In this document: in pieces, positions 8,213-16,639 of the stretch
How positions within the stretch are numbered: position 1 is the first letter of the stretch
Layout: every line of letters starts with the position of its first letter
Source: JAGGYK01 sp034716155
GTDB taxonomy: Bacteria > Desulfobacterota > Desulfomonilia > UBA1062
Reading direction: 5' to 3'
NCBI GenBank assembly: GCA_034716155.1
Contig: JAYEFR010000230.1
Span: 1 to 37,604, forward strand
Length of the DNA stretch: 37,604 nt
Program-made: the position numbers and the translations under genes
Notes under the pieces: generated by a model
What the model was told of the DNA's origin: nothing
The model's input: only the letters and a program-made list of their open reading frames with translations
Database searches by the model: none

Positions 8213-9523
8213 TCAAGGATTAGCTATAGAATAAAACACATCCCAACCAGGCTTGTGGGTTCCATCAGATCGAATAAGGCCCCAGTAAGGCTCCACGGAC
8301 CAGATTACATCTAACAACTGATTTTGGATGTAGTCCATATTCCACAGCGCAAACCATAACAGTGGTAAAAAGTTTCCCTGTTCGAAAAGGCCGCCCAGAT
8401 ATGCAAGGTTGTCCAGATCCTTTTGAGTGATCTCTACGCTATGGGACTCTGCTGTTCGGACTCCAAAAAAGAAGAACCCTTGCGCACCGCCACGTACAGC
8501 CGCGTCATAAGCATCCCGTATAAACCGGGCCTGAAGGTCCTCGGTATAACCCCTCTCGGCAGGTCCTGAGGAATAGCAGGCCTCGATGACCACTACAGGC
8601 TTCCCGCAACCCATCTCGGATGCTTCTATGACCTTTTGCTCAAGGACATCACCTTTGACAGGCTCAGCATCGTAATAGTTTGGAAGGGCAGTGATACCTA
8701 TAATGTCCACAAAGCTTACCCATTGGCGGATGGATTCCTGCCAGGAAGGAAGCAGAAAGCCATGATTGATCGCAGCAGGGATATCTGTGTGAAAGTTTAC
8801 CGTGGTAAATGCATCAGGATCCTCAATCTTTACGGCGTGCGATAAGGTTTGAAGTAGCTCAGTGAGAAAATCCCAACTATTCCAAGCGCTTCCAACGGCA
8901 TCCAGAAAACTCGGCGTCCTCCATCCCCAAAGGGCTTCGAGAAAAGCCTGATTTAATTCATTTTCCAACTGCCAGTATTTCACCACAAGGTCACCGGGGG
9001 CATCGTATTCTCCGTCCCCGTTATATCGCTCCACTGTAGCCCTGGCATAAAGGTAAATATGACCCAGATAATTATCCCGCCCCAACCTGTCAGGCGTCAC
9101 CCGCTCGCCCTGGAAATAGGGGAGGGTGCCAGTATTGCCAAGACCAACAACCATGATGGGCTCAAGCCCGTAGGCCTTCATTTCTGCAAGCAGGCTGTCC
9201 GGGGCAGACCAGTTGTGGGTAGCGATATATTCAGTGATCATCTCGGGATGGGCGTCTACATCTTCTACGGTAAGTTCCCGTGTGGAAATCTCTCTTTCGA
9301 CATTAACCCAGGATACCTGGCCCCGCATCCACCTTGCACCGAGCTCTGCCGCGAGGGGAACCTCGTTGATACCACCCTGGGATGTCCCTAGAAGGAACTC
9401 AGGAAGCTCCACCGGATCATGAGGAGGACAGGGAGGAATACAGGCGGAAATCCCCATGATAACCATCCCTGAAGATAGGATTAAGAACCAGAACAATAAA
9501 GCAGCTCTAATTTTCTTTCGCAT
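8213..9523 (-). CDS. predicted lipoprotein with glycoside-hydrolase (clan A-like) barrel
   Basis: A 436-residue secreted protein. The ATG at 9521-9523 is chosen over one 11 codons upstream because GGGAGGA stands 7 nt before it and the resulting N-terminus is a classic lipoprotein signal: MRKKIR, a hydrophobic stretch, then a lipobox ending ISAC with C28. The mature part resembles a clan-A TIM barrel. YWQLENELNQ carries the Asn-Glu pair expected before the acid/base (N188-E189), and KPVVVIEACY fits the nucleophile strand (E314). A W/H-rich C-terminal strand closes the barrel. It should be anchored in the envelope and may cleave or bind a glycan. The exact family was not identified and activity is unproven. 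No sugar-utilisation genes are adjacent. Confidence 0.7.
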   Translation of the reverse strand: MRKKIRAALLFWFLILSSGMVIMGISACIPPCPPHDPVELPEFLLGTSQGGINEVPLAAELGARWMRGQVSWVNVEREISTRELTVEDVDAHPEMITEYIATHNWSAPDSLLAEMKAYGLEPIMVVGLGNTGTLPYFQGERVTPDRLGRDNYLGHIYLYARATVERYNGDGEYDAPGDLVVKYWQLENELNQAFLEALWGWRTPSFLDAVGSAWNSWDFLTELLQTLSHAVKIEDPDAFTTVNFHTDIPAAINHGFLLPSWQESIRQWVSFVDIIGITALPNYYDAEPVKGDVLEQKVIEASEMGCGKPVVVIEACYSSGPAERGYTEDLQARFIRDAYDAAVRGGAQGFFFFGVRTAESHSVEITQKDLDNLAYLGGLFEQGNFLPLLWFALWNMDYIQNQLLDVIWSVEPYWGLIRSDGTHKPGWDVFYSIANP

Positions 9524-9769
9524 TGCCTTGTCCTCCCTTAGGGTTGGCTCTATCAATATCCTTCTTCAAAAAAAGACTTGATTAGCTACCCTATATATTG
9601 AAGCGAAGCAAGATTGTAATGCGCTTAGGTCTCTCAATAACTCTTTAAAAGGGTAACACTGGCTTGTCAAGAAAAAACTATGTTTGATAATGGCCTAGCG
9701 GGATTCAAGATCCCAAGGACATGATTCTGTCTTTAAATTGGCATAAAAAAGAGGCTAAGGATTGATTTA

Positions 9770-9892
9770 TACCAAGTTGCATTCAATCAGTTAGTTTACA
9801 AAATTGTCATTGCGAGCTTTAGCGAAATAATCTAAAGCCTAGATTGCCACGTCGCTAAAGCTCCTCGCAATGACATTGATTGCAACTTGGTA
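9770..9892. repeat. 123-bp imperfect palindrome (MITE/REP-like)
   Basis: Outer arms are TACCAAGTTGCATTCAATC (9770-9788) and its near inverse at 9874-9892, matching at 17 of 19 positions. Inner arms begin TGTCATTGCGAGCTTTAGCG (from 9805) and are mirrored at about 9852-9876, with two extra bases. The whole could extrude as one long hairpin. It has no coding capacity. It sits in the 391-base spacer between the lipoprotein gene and the aconitase-X small subunit; I see nothing else in that spacer. Confidence 0.8.
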
Positions 9893-9914
9893 TTAGATTG
9901 CAACAAAGGGCAGA

Positions 9915-10319
9915 TTAATCTATTATTACAGTTCCCGTATTGCCATATATCTGTACTTGGTCTCCAGTGCCAATCAGGTTAGTAATATCACCCTCAAACC
10001 TGTCCATCATCGGGATATCAATAGTAATGGCGCACAGGGCCAAAATAGGATCAGCCTTTTGACATAAAATGGCAATGGGAGCAATTTTTTTCTTCATGGC
10101 CTCATAGGCAATGTAAGGAGCTACTGTACCACCTTTGCCAGTGGGACAAACCAAAATCTTTCCCGCTAGAACCTTACCCTCCATAGGATGGCCCTTGGAT
10201 AAACACCCGGATGAGAGATCAAAATCTCCGATAAAGGAAAAGGGAATGTCTATCACTATGGCTTCACCGCTAGCGCTGCCATCATTTACTACACGACCTT
10301 TTAAAATTCTTTTGCTCAT
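9915..10319 (-). CDS. aconitase X small (swivel-domain) subunit, DUF126
   Basis: A 134-residue protein matching the swivelling domain of aconitase X (AcnX; DUF126). With the large subunit it forms a dehydratase. Known AcnX activities are cis-3-hydroxy-L-proline dehydratase in bacteria and phosphomevalonate dehydratase in archaea. The ATG at 10317-10319 overlaps the TGA of the large-subunit gene (ATGA), supporting this start over a GTG three codons earlier. Motifs include GRVVNDGSASGEAIV and the active-site loop CPTGKGGTVAPY. In the family this loop normally reads G-[KR]-G-S, where the Ser corresponds to the catalytic serine of aconitase. Here it is Gly64, followed by Thr65. The enzyme may therefore use a different residue or a different chemistry. 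Confidence 0.85.
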   Translation of the reverse strand: MSKRILKGRVVNDGSASGEAIVIDIPFSFIGDFDLSSGCLSKGHPMEGKVLAGKILVCPTGKGGTVAPYIAYEAMKKKIAPIAILCQKADPILALCAITIDIPMMDRFEGDITNLIGTGDQVQIYGNTGTVIID

Positions 10320-11560
10320 CTCTTCCACACCCCTGTTATAGCAGACTCAACACAATCCTGGGTAGTTCCATATATCACCCTAGCCCGGGTTAGCCTACTT
10401 ATATAATGAGCTGCCTTAATGGAATTGGTGGCTAGAGTCCTGGTCCCATTGGGCAGCCTACCAAAGGGCACACTCGCCATACAGCAACGGGCAAAGATGC
10501 CTCCTGCCTGCTCAATGATATCAATAAACCCCATTCTTCCGGCCAGGGTAATTATCTGCTCTGCCGAACCTAACCATAAGCGGGTATTGCTGCTTACTTT
10601 CCTTCCATGTAACAATGTAACAACCTGACCGATTTCGGTCACAGTCAAATGGGGACAGCCAAAGACCACCAGGTCAACATTTTCTCCATCCTGACCAGGA
10701 TATTCGGCATAGGATTCCTGCATTTCTTGTTTCCCCACGATTATTTCATCAAGGGCTTTCTTTCCTCCCAGAGCCACTCGTGTTGTTGGTGCTTCTGGAG
10801 TAACACCTGCTATATGGCTTATTCCAACTGCTCCAGATACCGCAAGAGGTACGAGCAGGCTTTTAAGTGATTCAAAGGCAAGGCTGTTCGGCAAGCCGTC
10901 AATAACTATGTTTTTATCCTGTGCCTTCTCTCCTATGTAGTAGCTTACGGCCTGTAAATCCGTATCAGTGCAATTGGTTATATTAATACCTTTTAGCCTG
11001 ACAATGATCTCGGCTAGCCTGTTTTGTGGTTTTAATAGACCCATATATGGGGTTCTACCTGTTATAGCTGCTGCTAAAACAGTCGTAATCCCCTCACGGT
11101 TAGCCCTAGCTCCGATCAAAGAATTGGCCATCAATTGGACCCCAGAGCCCATCCAGGAGATGATCTGTCCCTTAAAGATGGAATTGCCGACCAGTGTGGG
11201 CAAACACGTAAAGGTTTGAAGAACATTCAGGCGTTTATAAATAGGTAGCCGTTTATTAAATAACTTGGCTTCAGCCTTGGCAAAGCTATCAGGCACGCCC
11301 ATTTCCTGCCATTTATCCATATCAAAAAACCCTGAGAGGGGATGAGTGGTTGTAATCCCCACCCCTAGTTTATCCACCCCATCTGTAATATCCAGAAGAA
11401 ACTCGTAAGGGTCAATTGCCCAAATGTGCGATGAGGTAATAGGGACTAGCCTCTCTGCATTAAAGGCTTTCCCATACTTTACCAGTATGGATATGGCCTT
11501 CTGGATCCCCTGGCCTTTTTTACCAGCCAGCATAGCCTCTTCTTCTTTAGTTAGGATCAT
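10316..11560 (-). CDS. aconitase X large (catalytic) subunit, DUF521
   Basis: A 414-residue AcnX catalytic subunit. Candidate cluster ligands are C119 (in TFTCLPTL), C302 (in FGCPHLT) and C359/C360 (in FARCCMAS), consistent with the three-cysteine site of the family. The segment NSLIGARANREG is a family hallmark. GGGAGGA lies 4 nt before the ATG. It overlaps the small-subunit gene by four bases, so the subunits are co-translated. Bacterial two-gene AcnX has been linked to cis-3-hydroxyproline dehydration. No proline-catabolic neighbour is seen, so the substrate is open. An FAD-dependent oxidoreductase lies 220 bases upstream on the same strand and may share the pathway. Confidence 0.9.
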   Translation of the reverse strand: MILTKEEEAMLAGKKGQGIQKAISILVKYGKAFNAERLVPITSSHIWAIDPYEFLLDITDGVDKLGVGITTTHPLSGFFDMDKWQEMGVPDSFAKAEAKLFNKRLPIYKRLNVLQTFTCLPTLVGNSIFKGQIISWMGSGVQLMANSLIGARANREGITTVLAAAITGRTPYMGLLKPQNRLAEIIVRLKGINITNCTDTDLQAVSYYIGEKAQDKNIVIDGLPNSLAFESLKSLLVPLAVSGAVGISHIAGVTPEAPTTRVALGGKKALDEIIVGKQEMQESYAEYPGQDGENVDLVVFGCPHLTVTEIGQVVTLLHGRKVSSNTRLWLGSAEQIITLAGRMGFIDIIEQAGGIFARCCMASVPFGRLPNGTRTLATNSIKAAHYISRLTRARVIYGTTQDCVESAITGVWKR

Positions 11561-11645
11561 CGTGTCCTCCCTACCTAATCAGTGTAATCTGATTTCATGT
11601 GAACCCGCATGAGCTGTGCTCACAACGAAGGATGAGATGGGGTCT

Positions 11646-11721
11646 GTAGGGGCAACCCCCTGTGGTTGCCCATTGCTTGTTGCCATTCACAGACAGGACA
11701 GACACATAGGTCTGCCCCTAC
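11646..11721. repeat. 76-bp palindromic repeat element
   Basis: GTAGGGGCAACC (11646-11657) is mirrored by GGTCTGCCCCTAC (11709-11721) with one extra base. The sequence between repeats GGTTGCCC-like and ACAGAC motifs. This looks like an intergenic REP-type hairpin common in metagenome-derived bacterial genomes. It lies in the spacer between the FAD oxidoreductase and the AcnX large-subunit gene and could attenuate read-through between them. Confidence 0.6.
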
Positions 11722-11780
11722 GGGTTTGTGATTGGATATAATTCGAATCTTGACCTTTTTTCCATATAAACCCTGACCCT

Positions 11781-13133
11781 CTAGAACATGGATTTACCAG
11801 GAACCTGGCTGTCATCCCGCCGGATATTGACCCCCTGCTTTTTTAAGGCTTCTTGCACCAGCCTGTAATCCAGTGCTCTCGGAGTGACATTATGTTTTAC
11901 AGAGAGCGCTGCCGCGGTTCCTGCTGCCTCTCCCGTGCTCATACAGGTCCCCATAATCCTCAGGCTGGACTGGGCCACTTGGTCGCAAGAGATGCATCGG
12001 CCAGATACTAAGAGATTGTCCATCTTTAGCGGTACTAGAGACCTGTAGGGAATATCGTAAGGAGGATGAGGTTCATAGCGGTGGACTGTCGGGTCGTCAA
12101 TGGGGTGGATGTCAATGATGTAGCGGCACTCAGTCACTGCATCATCGAATTTTTTCCCATTAACTACGTCTTTCTCCTTGAGTATATACTCTCCAAGGAT
12201 ACGCCGCGTCTCCCGAACATAGATATGTGTTCCTGTCTTTGCCAGGTGAGCCTGGGCAAAATAGGGGTGGTGTTTCAGCACCTTTATTGCGTTCATAACC
12301 TGTGGCCTCAGTTCCAGATGGGCCCGCGTCAGGTCTTCCCCCTTTGTTCCGTCGATTCCCTCTACATGGGCCAGGTTGATAAAGATATTCAGCTTTCCGA
12401 AAGGCAGAGGAACAATGAAACCGACCAGGTAGGGGAGGTCATAGTCTAAGTTCTCTTTTTCTGCGATTTCCTTCAGTAAAGGGCCTAAAAGGTGAATGCC
12501 TCCAACCGGTATTGTGGGAAGAGCAGAGAGGTCCCAATCGCCATCTAGCTGAAAGAGGAGCGATACTGTCTGCATCTTCTCGTCTGGGTCGCGTCCCTTT
12601 TTAAAGGGCACTTCGGCGCGCGCTGATATGTCTCCGTCGCCTGTGGCATCCACTACCCGCTGTGCCGGAATTGCCTGCCTGCCGGACTTATTTTCGATGA
12701 TAACGCCTCTGATTTTATTGTCTTCCAATATTGGCTGAACCGCAATGGTATGCAACAAAAGTTTAACCCCAGCCTTATCCAACATCTCAAGGGCAACAAA
12801 TTTATAGATCTCTGGGTCAAATGCATTGGCCATAGAGAAATCATAAGCCACCTCTGAGGGGTCATGCTTTATATATCCACCTAATTTTGCCATTTGATCC
12901 AAAAAGGTCTCGATAAGTCCTCCCTTGCTAATGACTTCCGGCAAAGGGTTGATAAGATTTGCAGTTGCAGAACCACCCAAAAACCCTTCTTGCTCCACCA
13001 AAAAGGTCTTGCCGCCATTTTTTGCTGCTGCCAGCGCTGCCATAATACCCGAAGGCCCGCCACCACATACCAAGACATCTACATCGTCAATAACAGGCGT
13101 CTCCCTCGCTGGTTCCCGAACCATACTTTCCAT
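11781..13133 (-). CDS. FAD-dependent oxidoreductase (FAD_oxidored family)
   Basis: A 450-residue flavoprotein with an N-terminal Rossmann FAD site, DVLVCGGGPSGIMAALAAA (GxGxxG at G24, G26, G29), an acidic end to the second strand (LVEQEGFLGGSATA), the internal RVVDATGDGDISARA segment and the C-terminal SGRCISCDQVAQSSLR region. This is the FAD_oxidored family (PF12831), found with secondary-metabolite, sugar and aromatic pathways. A GGGAGG site stands 6 nt before the ATG. No N-terminal signal is present, so it is cytoplasmic. It lies upstream of the AcnX pair on the same strand and may supply or consume the same metabolite. Substrate is unknown. Confidence 0.88.
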   Translation of the reverse strand: MESMVREPARETPVIDDVDVLVCGGGPSGIMAALAAAKNGGKTFLVEQEGFLGGSATANLINPLPEVISKGGLIETFLDQMAKLGGYIKHDPSEVAYDFSMANAFDPEIYKFVALEMLDKAGVKLLLHTIAVQPILEDNKIRGVIIENKSGRQAIPAQRVVDATGDGDISARAEVPFKKGRDPDEKMQTVSLLFQLDGDWDLSALPTIPVGGIHLLGPLLKEIAEKENLDYDLPYLVGFIVPLPFGKLNIFINLAHVEGIDGTKGEDLTRAHLELRPQVMNAIKVLKHHPYFAQAHLAKTGTHIYVRETRRILGEYILKEKDVVNGKKFDDAVTECRYIIDIHPIDDPTVHRYEPHPPYDIPYRSLVPLKMDNLLVSGRCISCDQVAQSSLRIMGTCMSTGEAAGTAAALSVKHNVTPRALDYRLVQEALKKQGVNIRRDDSQVPGKSMF

Positions 13134-13224
13134 CTGAAACCTCCCTTCCTTTTTTGGAGCATCATACTTGCCTGGGTCTATTTGGTCAACAAAAAGCCCA
13201 GAAATGGTATGACTCCAAAAGCAA

Positions 13225-13278
13225 GCTTTTGCCTCTTATCCGCAGCAAGAAATCGGGGAATTAAACCCAAGCCTTCTT
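13225..13278. repeat. 54-bp dispersed repeat, copy 1
   Basis: This segment begins GCTTTTGCCTCTTATCCGC and ends ACCCAAGCCTTCTT. It recurs in the same orientation at 19131-19184, with identical length and only about five differences. Neither copy lies in a gene. Confidence 0.75.
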
Positions 13279-13286
13279 GTCCGCAG

Positions 13287-13315
13287 ACTTGTCCGGCGTA
13301 GCTGAAAGCGGAGAC
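13287..13315. repeat. dispersed 29-bp element, copy 2
   Basis: ACTTGTCCGGCGTAGC and the following 13 bases repeat the element at 8158-8186 at about 25 of 29 positions. The bases just before it (TCCGCAGACTTG here, TCCGGCGACTTG there) are also alike, so the true element is probably longer. Confidence 0.6.
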
Positions 13316-13446
13316 GGAAGCGGACGTGAAGGCAAATTAAAGATAGTATAATGTTTCCTGCCGGTTCTGCCGATAAATAGTAAAGTGTCTGGGATACACG
13401 ATGTGACCAGAGACCTTGGTGGGTAACTAAAATAGAAAAATTATTG

Positions 13447-13475
13447 AAAAAAAAGCACCTCGCAAGGCTGGCTCA
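13447..13475 (-). terminator. possible Rho-independent terminator of purC
   Basis: On the minus strand, a short GC-rich hairpin around CCTTGCGAGG is followed by eight T. It starts about 25 bases after the purC stop. The stem is only three to four pairs, so this is a weak call based mainly on the T run and its position. Confidence 0.35.
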
Positions 13476-13499
13476 TACGGTATCCCGGATATTTCTTTA

Positions 13500-14408
13500 T
13501 TATCTAAACTCCTTATTGTCTCTAAACAGCCTACCTGTAAGCCTCTCATAGGCCTCTATATATTTTTCAGAAGTCTTTTCAATAACGCCCTTTGGCAAGC
13601 TGGGGGAAGGTGGTTTTTTATCCCAATCAAGGCTATCAAGGTAATCCCGCACAAATTGTTTATCAAAGCTTGGCTGGGGATTGCCTGGTTCATAGCTCTC
13701 AAGAGGCCAGAACCTCGATGAGTCGGGGGTGAGCGCCTCATCGATAAGGATAAGGGTATCGCCTATAAGACCAAACTCAAACTTTGTGTCAGCTATTAAT
13801 ATTCCCTTTCCCAAGGCAAATTCACAGGCCATGCGATATATCCGGATTGATATATCTCTTATCCTTCTTATAAGCGAGGCGCCAACCGTCCTGGCCGCGG
13901 TATCCATGTCTATGCTTTCATCATGCTGACCTATCTCAGCCTTGGTTGTAGGTGTGAATATCGGTTCTTCTAACTTCTGGGATTCTACCATGCCCTCTGG
14001 AAGCTTTATTCCGGAGATAGAGCCCTTTTGTTTATATTCCTTCCAGCCAGACCCGGCAAGATAACCCCTCACAACGCACTCTACGGGTAATGGCTTTGCT
14101 TTCTTCACGAGCATAGACCTGCCTAAGAGCCTGCTGTCACTATTAAAGGGAGCAGGGAATCTTTCTATTTTAGATGCTACCACATGATTGGGTATAATAG
14201 GGCGTATCTTCTCAAACCAGAACAGTGATAATTGGTTTAATACCAAACCTTTATTTGGTATGGGATCTTTTAGAACCACATCAAAGGCGGAAATCCTGTC
14301 TGTGGTTACTATCAACAACTGCTCCTTATCTATCTCGAATATCTCCCTAACCTTTCCGCTGGTTTTTTTATTGACTCCTGAAAGATTTATATCCGTTAGG
14401 ATATTCAT
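13500..14408 (-). CDS. purC: phosphoribosylaminoimidazole-succinocarboxamide synthase
   Basis: SAICAR synthetase joins CAIR and aspartate using ATP in de novo purine synthesis. The protein is 302 residues from the ATG at 14406-14408, which has a GGGGGTGA site 7 nt upstream; a start 21 codons earlier lacks support. Motifs include SGKVREIFEI near the N-terminus, TDRISAFDVVL, the nucleotide-binding VVRGYLAGSGWKEYK, EPIFTPTTKAEIGQHDESI and LIADTKFEFGL. The length matches the longer PurC form of about 300 residues. No other purine genes adjoin it, so it is a stand-alone unit. It is divergent from thrC across a 234-base spacer that should hold both promoters. Confidence 0.97.
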   Translation of the reverse strand: MNILTDINLSGVNKKTSGKVREIFEIDKEQLLIVTTDRISAFDVVLKDPIPNKGLVLNQLSLFWFEKIRPIIPNHVVASKIERFPAPFNSDSRLLGRSMLVKKAKPLPVECVVRGYLAGSGWKEYKQKGSISGIKLPEGMVESQKLEEPIFTPTTKAEIGQHDESIDMDTAARTVGASLIRRIRDISIRIYRMACEFALGKGILIADTKFEFGLIGDTLILIDEALTPDSSRFWPLESYEPGNPQPSFDKQFVRDYLDSLDWDKKPPSPSLPKGVIEKTSEKYIEAYERLTGRLFRDNKEFR

Positions 14409-14642
14409 GTTTGACTCACCCCCACCTAGAACCTGATTACCTTGCCAAAAAAGTATTGAAAAAGTCAACATGTTATTATAGATTACCTACCCTTATGAAC
14501 GTTGAAGAAGGTGTAATAACTATTTGTAAGCATATGGATAGCTACTTCCTTGTTTTAGAAGGGGATTCTATTCACACTTGGAAATTTTGCCTTTGAACTA
14601 TAACTACAATAGGGAGGCTCGTAAAGGTATCGAGGTGAAGTA
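14409..14642. promoter_or_regulatory. divergent purC/thrC promoter region
   Basis: This spacer separates two divergent biosynthetic genes. On the plus strand TTGAAA (14456-14461) is followed 15 bases later by TATAGA (14477-14482), a fair sigma-70 candidate for thrC. On the minus strand TATAAT (14475-14480) overlaps it and could serve purC, though no good -35 box is seen. The calls are by eye. Confidence 0.35.
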
Positions 14643-16022
14643 ATGGGAACAGATTACATGCCAAAGGTTGGTGGCAACCTTGTTTATAGATGTATAAATT
14701 GTGGTAACACATACGATATATATAAATTTATCTACACATGCCCAAAATGCGGCGCGCTTTTAAAGGTAGAAAATACCACGTTTGATCGCCTTAAGACCAG
14801 ACCAGGCAATGAATGGGCAAAGACATTTGATGCGAGAAAGACAACCACTTGCCTTGCACTTTCAGGTATATTTAGATTTCATGAGCTGATATTGCCTATG
14901 CTACCCATGGAAGACATAATCTATCTAGGCGAGGGCCATACACCAATAGTAAAGGCAAACCAGGAATTAAGTGCATGGGTTGGCGCAGAGTTTCTGGTAA
15001 AAAATGATGGTCTTAATCCATCTGCCAGCTTTAAAGATAGAGGCATGGCATCGGCTACCAGCTTTTTAAATCATATAATAAGGGTAAAAGATTTGGATAG
15101 TGTCTTAGGAATATGCGCATCTACTGGGGATACGTCTGCAGCAGCATCTCTCTACCTAAGCTATCTGCCAGAATCAAAGATCAAGTCAGTTGTATTGCTC
15201 CCAAAGGGCAAGGTAACGCCACATCAGTTATCTCAGCCTTTAGGCTCCGGGGCTAATGTTATTGAGATCCCCGGGGTCTTTGATGATTGTATGCGTGTGG
15301 TCGAAGAATTAGCCCAGGATTATAATGTCCTTTTGCTAAATTCGAAAAACCCTATAAGGATATTAGGTCAGAAGTCCTATGCATACGAAATAGCACAACA
15401 ATTAGGTTGGGACACAACCGATCTGGTAGTTGTAGTCCCTATCGGTAATGCCGGGAACATCACCGCCATTATGGATGGATTTATCGATCTATATGAGCTT
15501 CATATAATAGATAGCCTGCCTGCAATCTTAGGTGTGCAGAGCCTTCATGCAAATCCTGTTGTCAGGTGGAAAGATACGGGCGAATATACACCTGTTAAGG
15601 TCTCTCCATCAGTGGCACAGGCCGCTATGATAGGTGATCCTGTATCCTTCCCAAAGGTGAAACAATTGGTAGAGGGCTATTTTAGTGATAGATTTTATAC
15701 CATCTCTGTAACAGAAACAGAGATCATGGAAGGAATGCTTACGGCAAACCGGCATGGCCATCCGGTATGCACTCAGGGGGGAGAGTCAGTAGCCGGTCTA
15801 AAAAGGGCTATCAGCGCTGGTATGATAAATAAGACAAAACGGTTTGTGGTGGATTCCACTTCCCAACAGCTCAAATTTGCAACATTCCAGCAGATGTATT
15901 TTAACGATTCCTTTGATTCAGCATACGGCATAAAAACCAAAGATGAACTTAAAAACAGGCCCATCTCCATGGAAGCGGATCCTACAGCCATTGCAAAGCA
16001 CCTTGGCTTGAAGAGGAAATAG
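14643..16022 (+). CDS. thrC: threonine synthase
   Basis: A 459-residue PLP enzyme that converts O-phospho-L-homoserine to L-threonine and phosphate. The N-terminus has a small zinc-ribbon-like unit (C17, C20, C33, C36). The PLP lysine is K131 in LNPSASFKDRGMA. The ASTGDTSAAA segment binds phosphate, and VVPIGNAGNITA is the glycine-rich PLP-phosphate loop. GAGGTGA lies 4 nt before the ATG. The gene is followed after one base by a DUF502 gene and then metK and ahcY, so threonine and methionine/SAM metabolism are transcribed together. It is full length with no sign of damage. Confidence 0.95.
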   Translation: MGTDYMPKVGGNLVYRCINCGNTYDIYKFIYTCPKCGALLKVENTTFDRLKTRPGNEWAKTFDARKTTTCLALSGIFRFHELILPMLPMEDIIYLGEGHTPIVKANQELSAWVGAEFLVKNDGLNPSASFKDRGMASATSFLNHIIRVKDLDSVLGICASTGDTSAAASLYLSYLPESKIKSVVLLPKGKVTPHQLSQPLGSGANVIEIPGVFDDCMRVVEELAQDYNVLLLNSKNPIRILGQKSYAYEIAQQLGWDTTDLVVVVPIGNAGNITAIMDGFIDLYELHIIDSLPAILGVQSLHANPVVRWKDTGEYTPVKVSPSVAQAAMIGDPVSFPKVKQLVEGYFSDRFYTISVTETEIMEGMLTANRHGHPVCTQGGESVAGLKRAISAGMINKTKRFVVDSTSQQLKFATFQQMYFNDSFDSAYGIKTKDELKNRPISMEADPTAIAKHLGLKRK

Positions 16023-16023
16023 C

Positions 16024-16620
16024 ATGTATCCTTCAACCCTCTGGAAAAAGCTCAGGTCCTACTTTCTTACAGGAGCCCTTATCCTGGTTCCGCTCTTTAT
16101 TACCATATATATAATACTGGTTATAATACATTGGGTTGCTCAAAGCGCAGGGCTTGGCCGTGGTCCGGGAGCTGATATCATCGGCATTTTTATAGCCATC
16201 TTAGCAATCCTCCTTGTTGGGGCATTTACACAAAATATCATCGGGGGTAGAGCAATAACTTGGCTCAACGAAATACTAGCAAAGATCCCTATAGCAGGCG
16301 CCATCTATTCTGGAATAAGGCAAATCATGGAAGGGTTTATGATCAGAAAAAGTGTTGCCTTCCGTAAGGTGGTGATAATAGAATATCCAAGAAAAGGGCT
16401 TTACTGCCTCGCCTTTGTCACAAAGGAAGGGTATGTAAACAAAAACGTCTCAGAAGAAGGTCCTATGATTCACGTGTTTTTGCCTAGCACTCCGAACCCT
16501 ACATCCGGCTTTTTTCTCATGGTCCCGGAAAAAGACGTAATACCACTAGATATATCCGTGCAGGCGGCCTTTAAGGTGATAATATCCGGTGGAATAGCTT
16601 CATACCAGTCAAACAAATAA
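16024..16620 (+). CDS. DUF502 family membrane protein
   Basis: A 198-residue inner-membrane protein of the DUF502 family, whose function is unknown. Two hydrophobic helices are clear: about residues 13-38 (LTGALILVPLFITIYIILV) and about 50-70. A family-typical IPIAGAIYSGIRQI segment follows, and then a soluble C-terminal part with PNPTSGFFLMVPEKDV. It starts one base after the thrC stop and ends 19 bases before metK, so it is within the same operon. Members are often found near housekeeping genes in Desulfobacterota and plants, which gives no firm role. Confidence 0.88.
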   Translation: MYPSTLWKKLRSYFLTGALILVPLFITIYIILVIIHWVAQSAGLGRGPGADIIGIFIAILAILLVGAFTQNIIGGRAITWLNEILAKIPIAGAIYSGIRQIMEGFMIRKSVAFRKVVIIEYPRKGLYCLAFVTKEGYVNKNVSEEGPMIHVFLPSTPNPTSGFFLMVPEKDVIPLDISVQAAFKVIISGGIASYQSNK

Positions 16621-16639
16621 ATATTAGGAGGAACAAGTA

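Larger units (their letters stand above)
13134..13499. other. intergenic region with dispersed repeats
   Basis: No gene is visible in these 366 bases. They contain one copy of the 54-bp dispersed repeat (13225-13278), followed directly by one copy of the 29-bp element (13287-13315). The run of A at 13447-13454 belongs to a possible purC terminator. Frames that cross the region are chance readings of the repeats. Confidence 0.7.

Noticed and set aside
12066..12449. 127-codon plus-strand frame inside the FAD oxidoreductase
   Set aside because: It is a shadow of the minus-strand flavoprotein, Cys-rich without motif order.
16621..16639. SAM riboswitch before metK
   Set aside because: Only 19 bases separate metK from the preceding gene, enough just for a ribosome-binding site.
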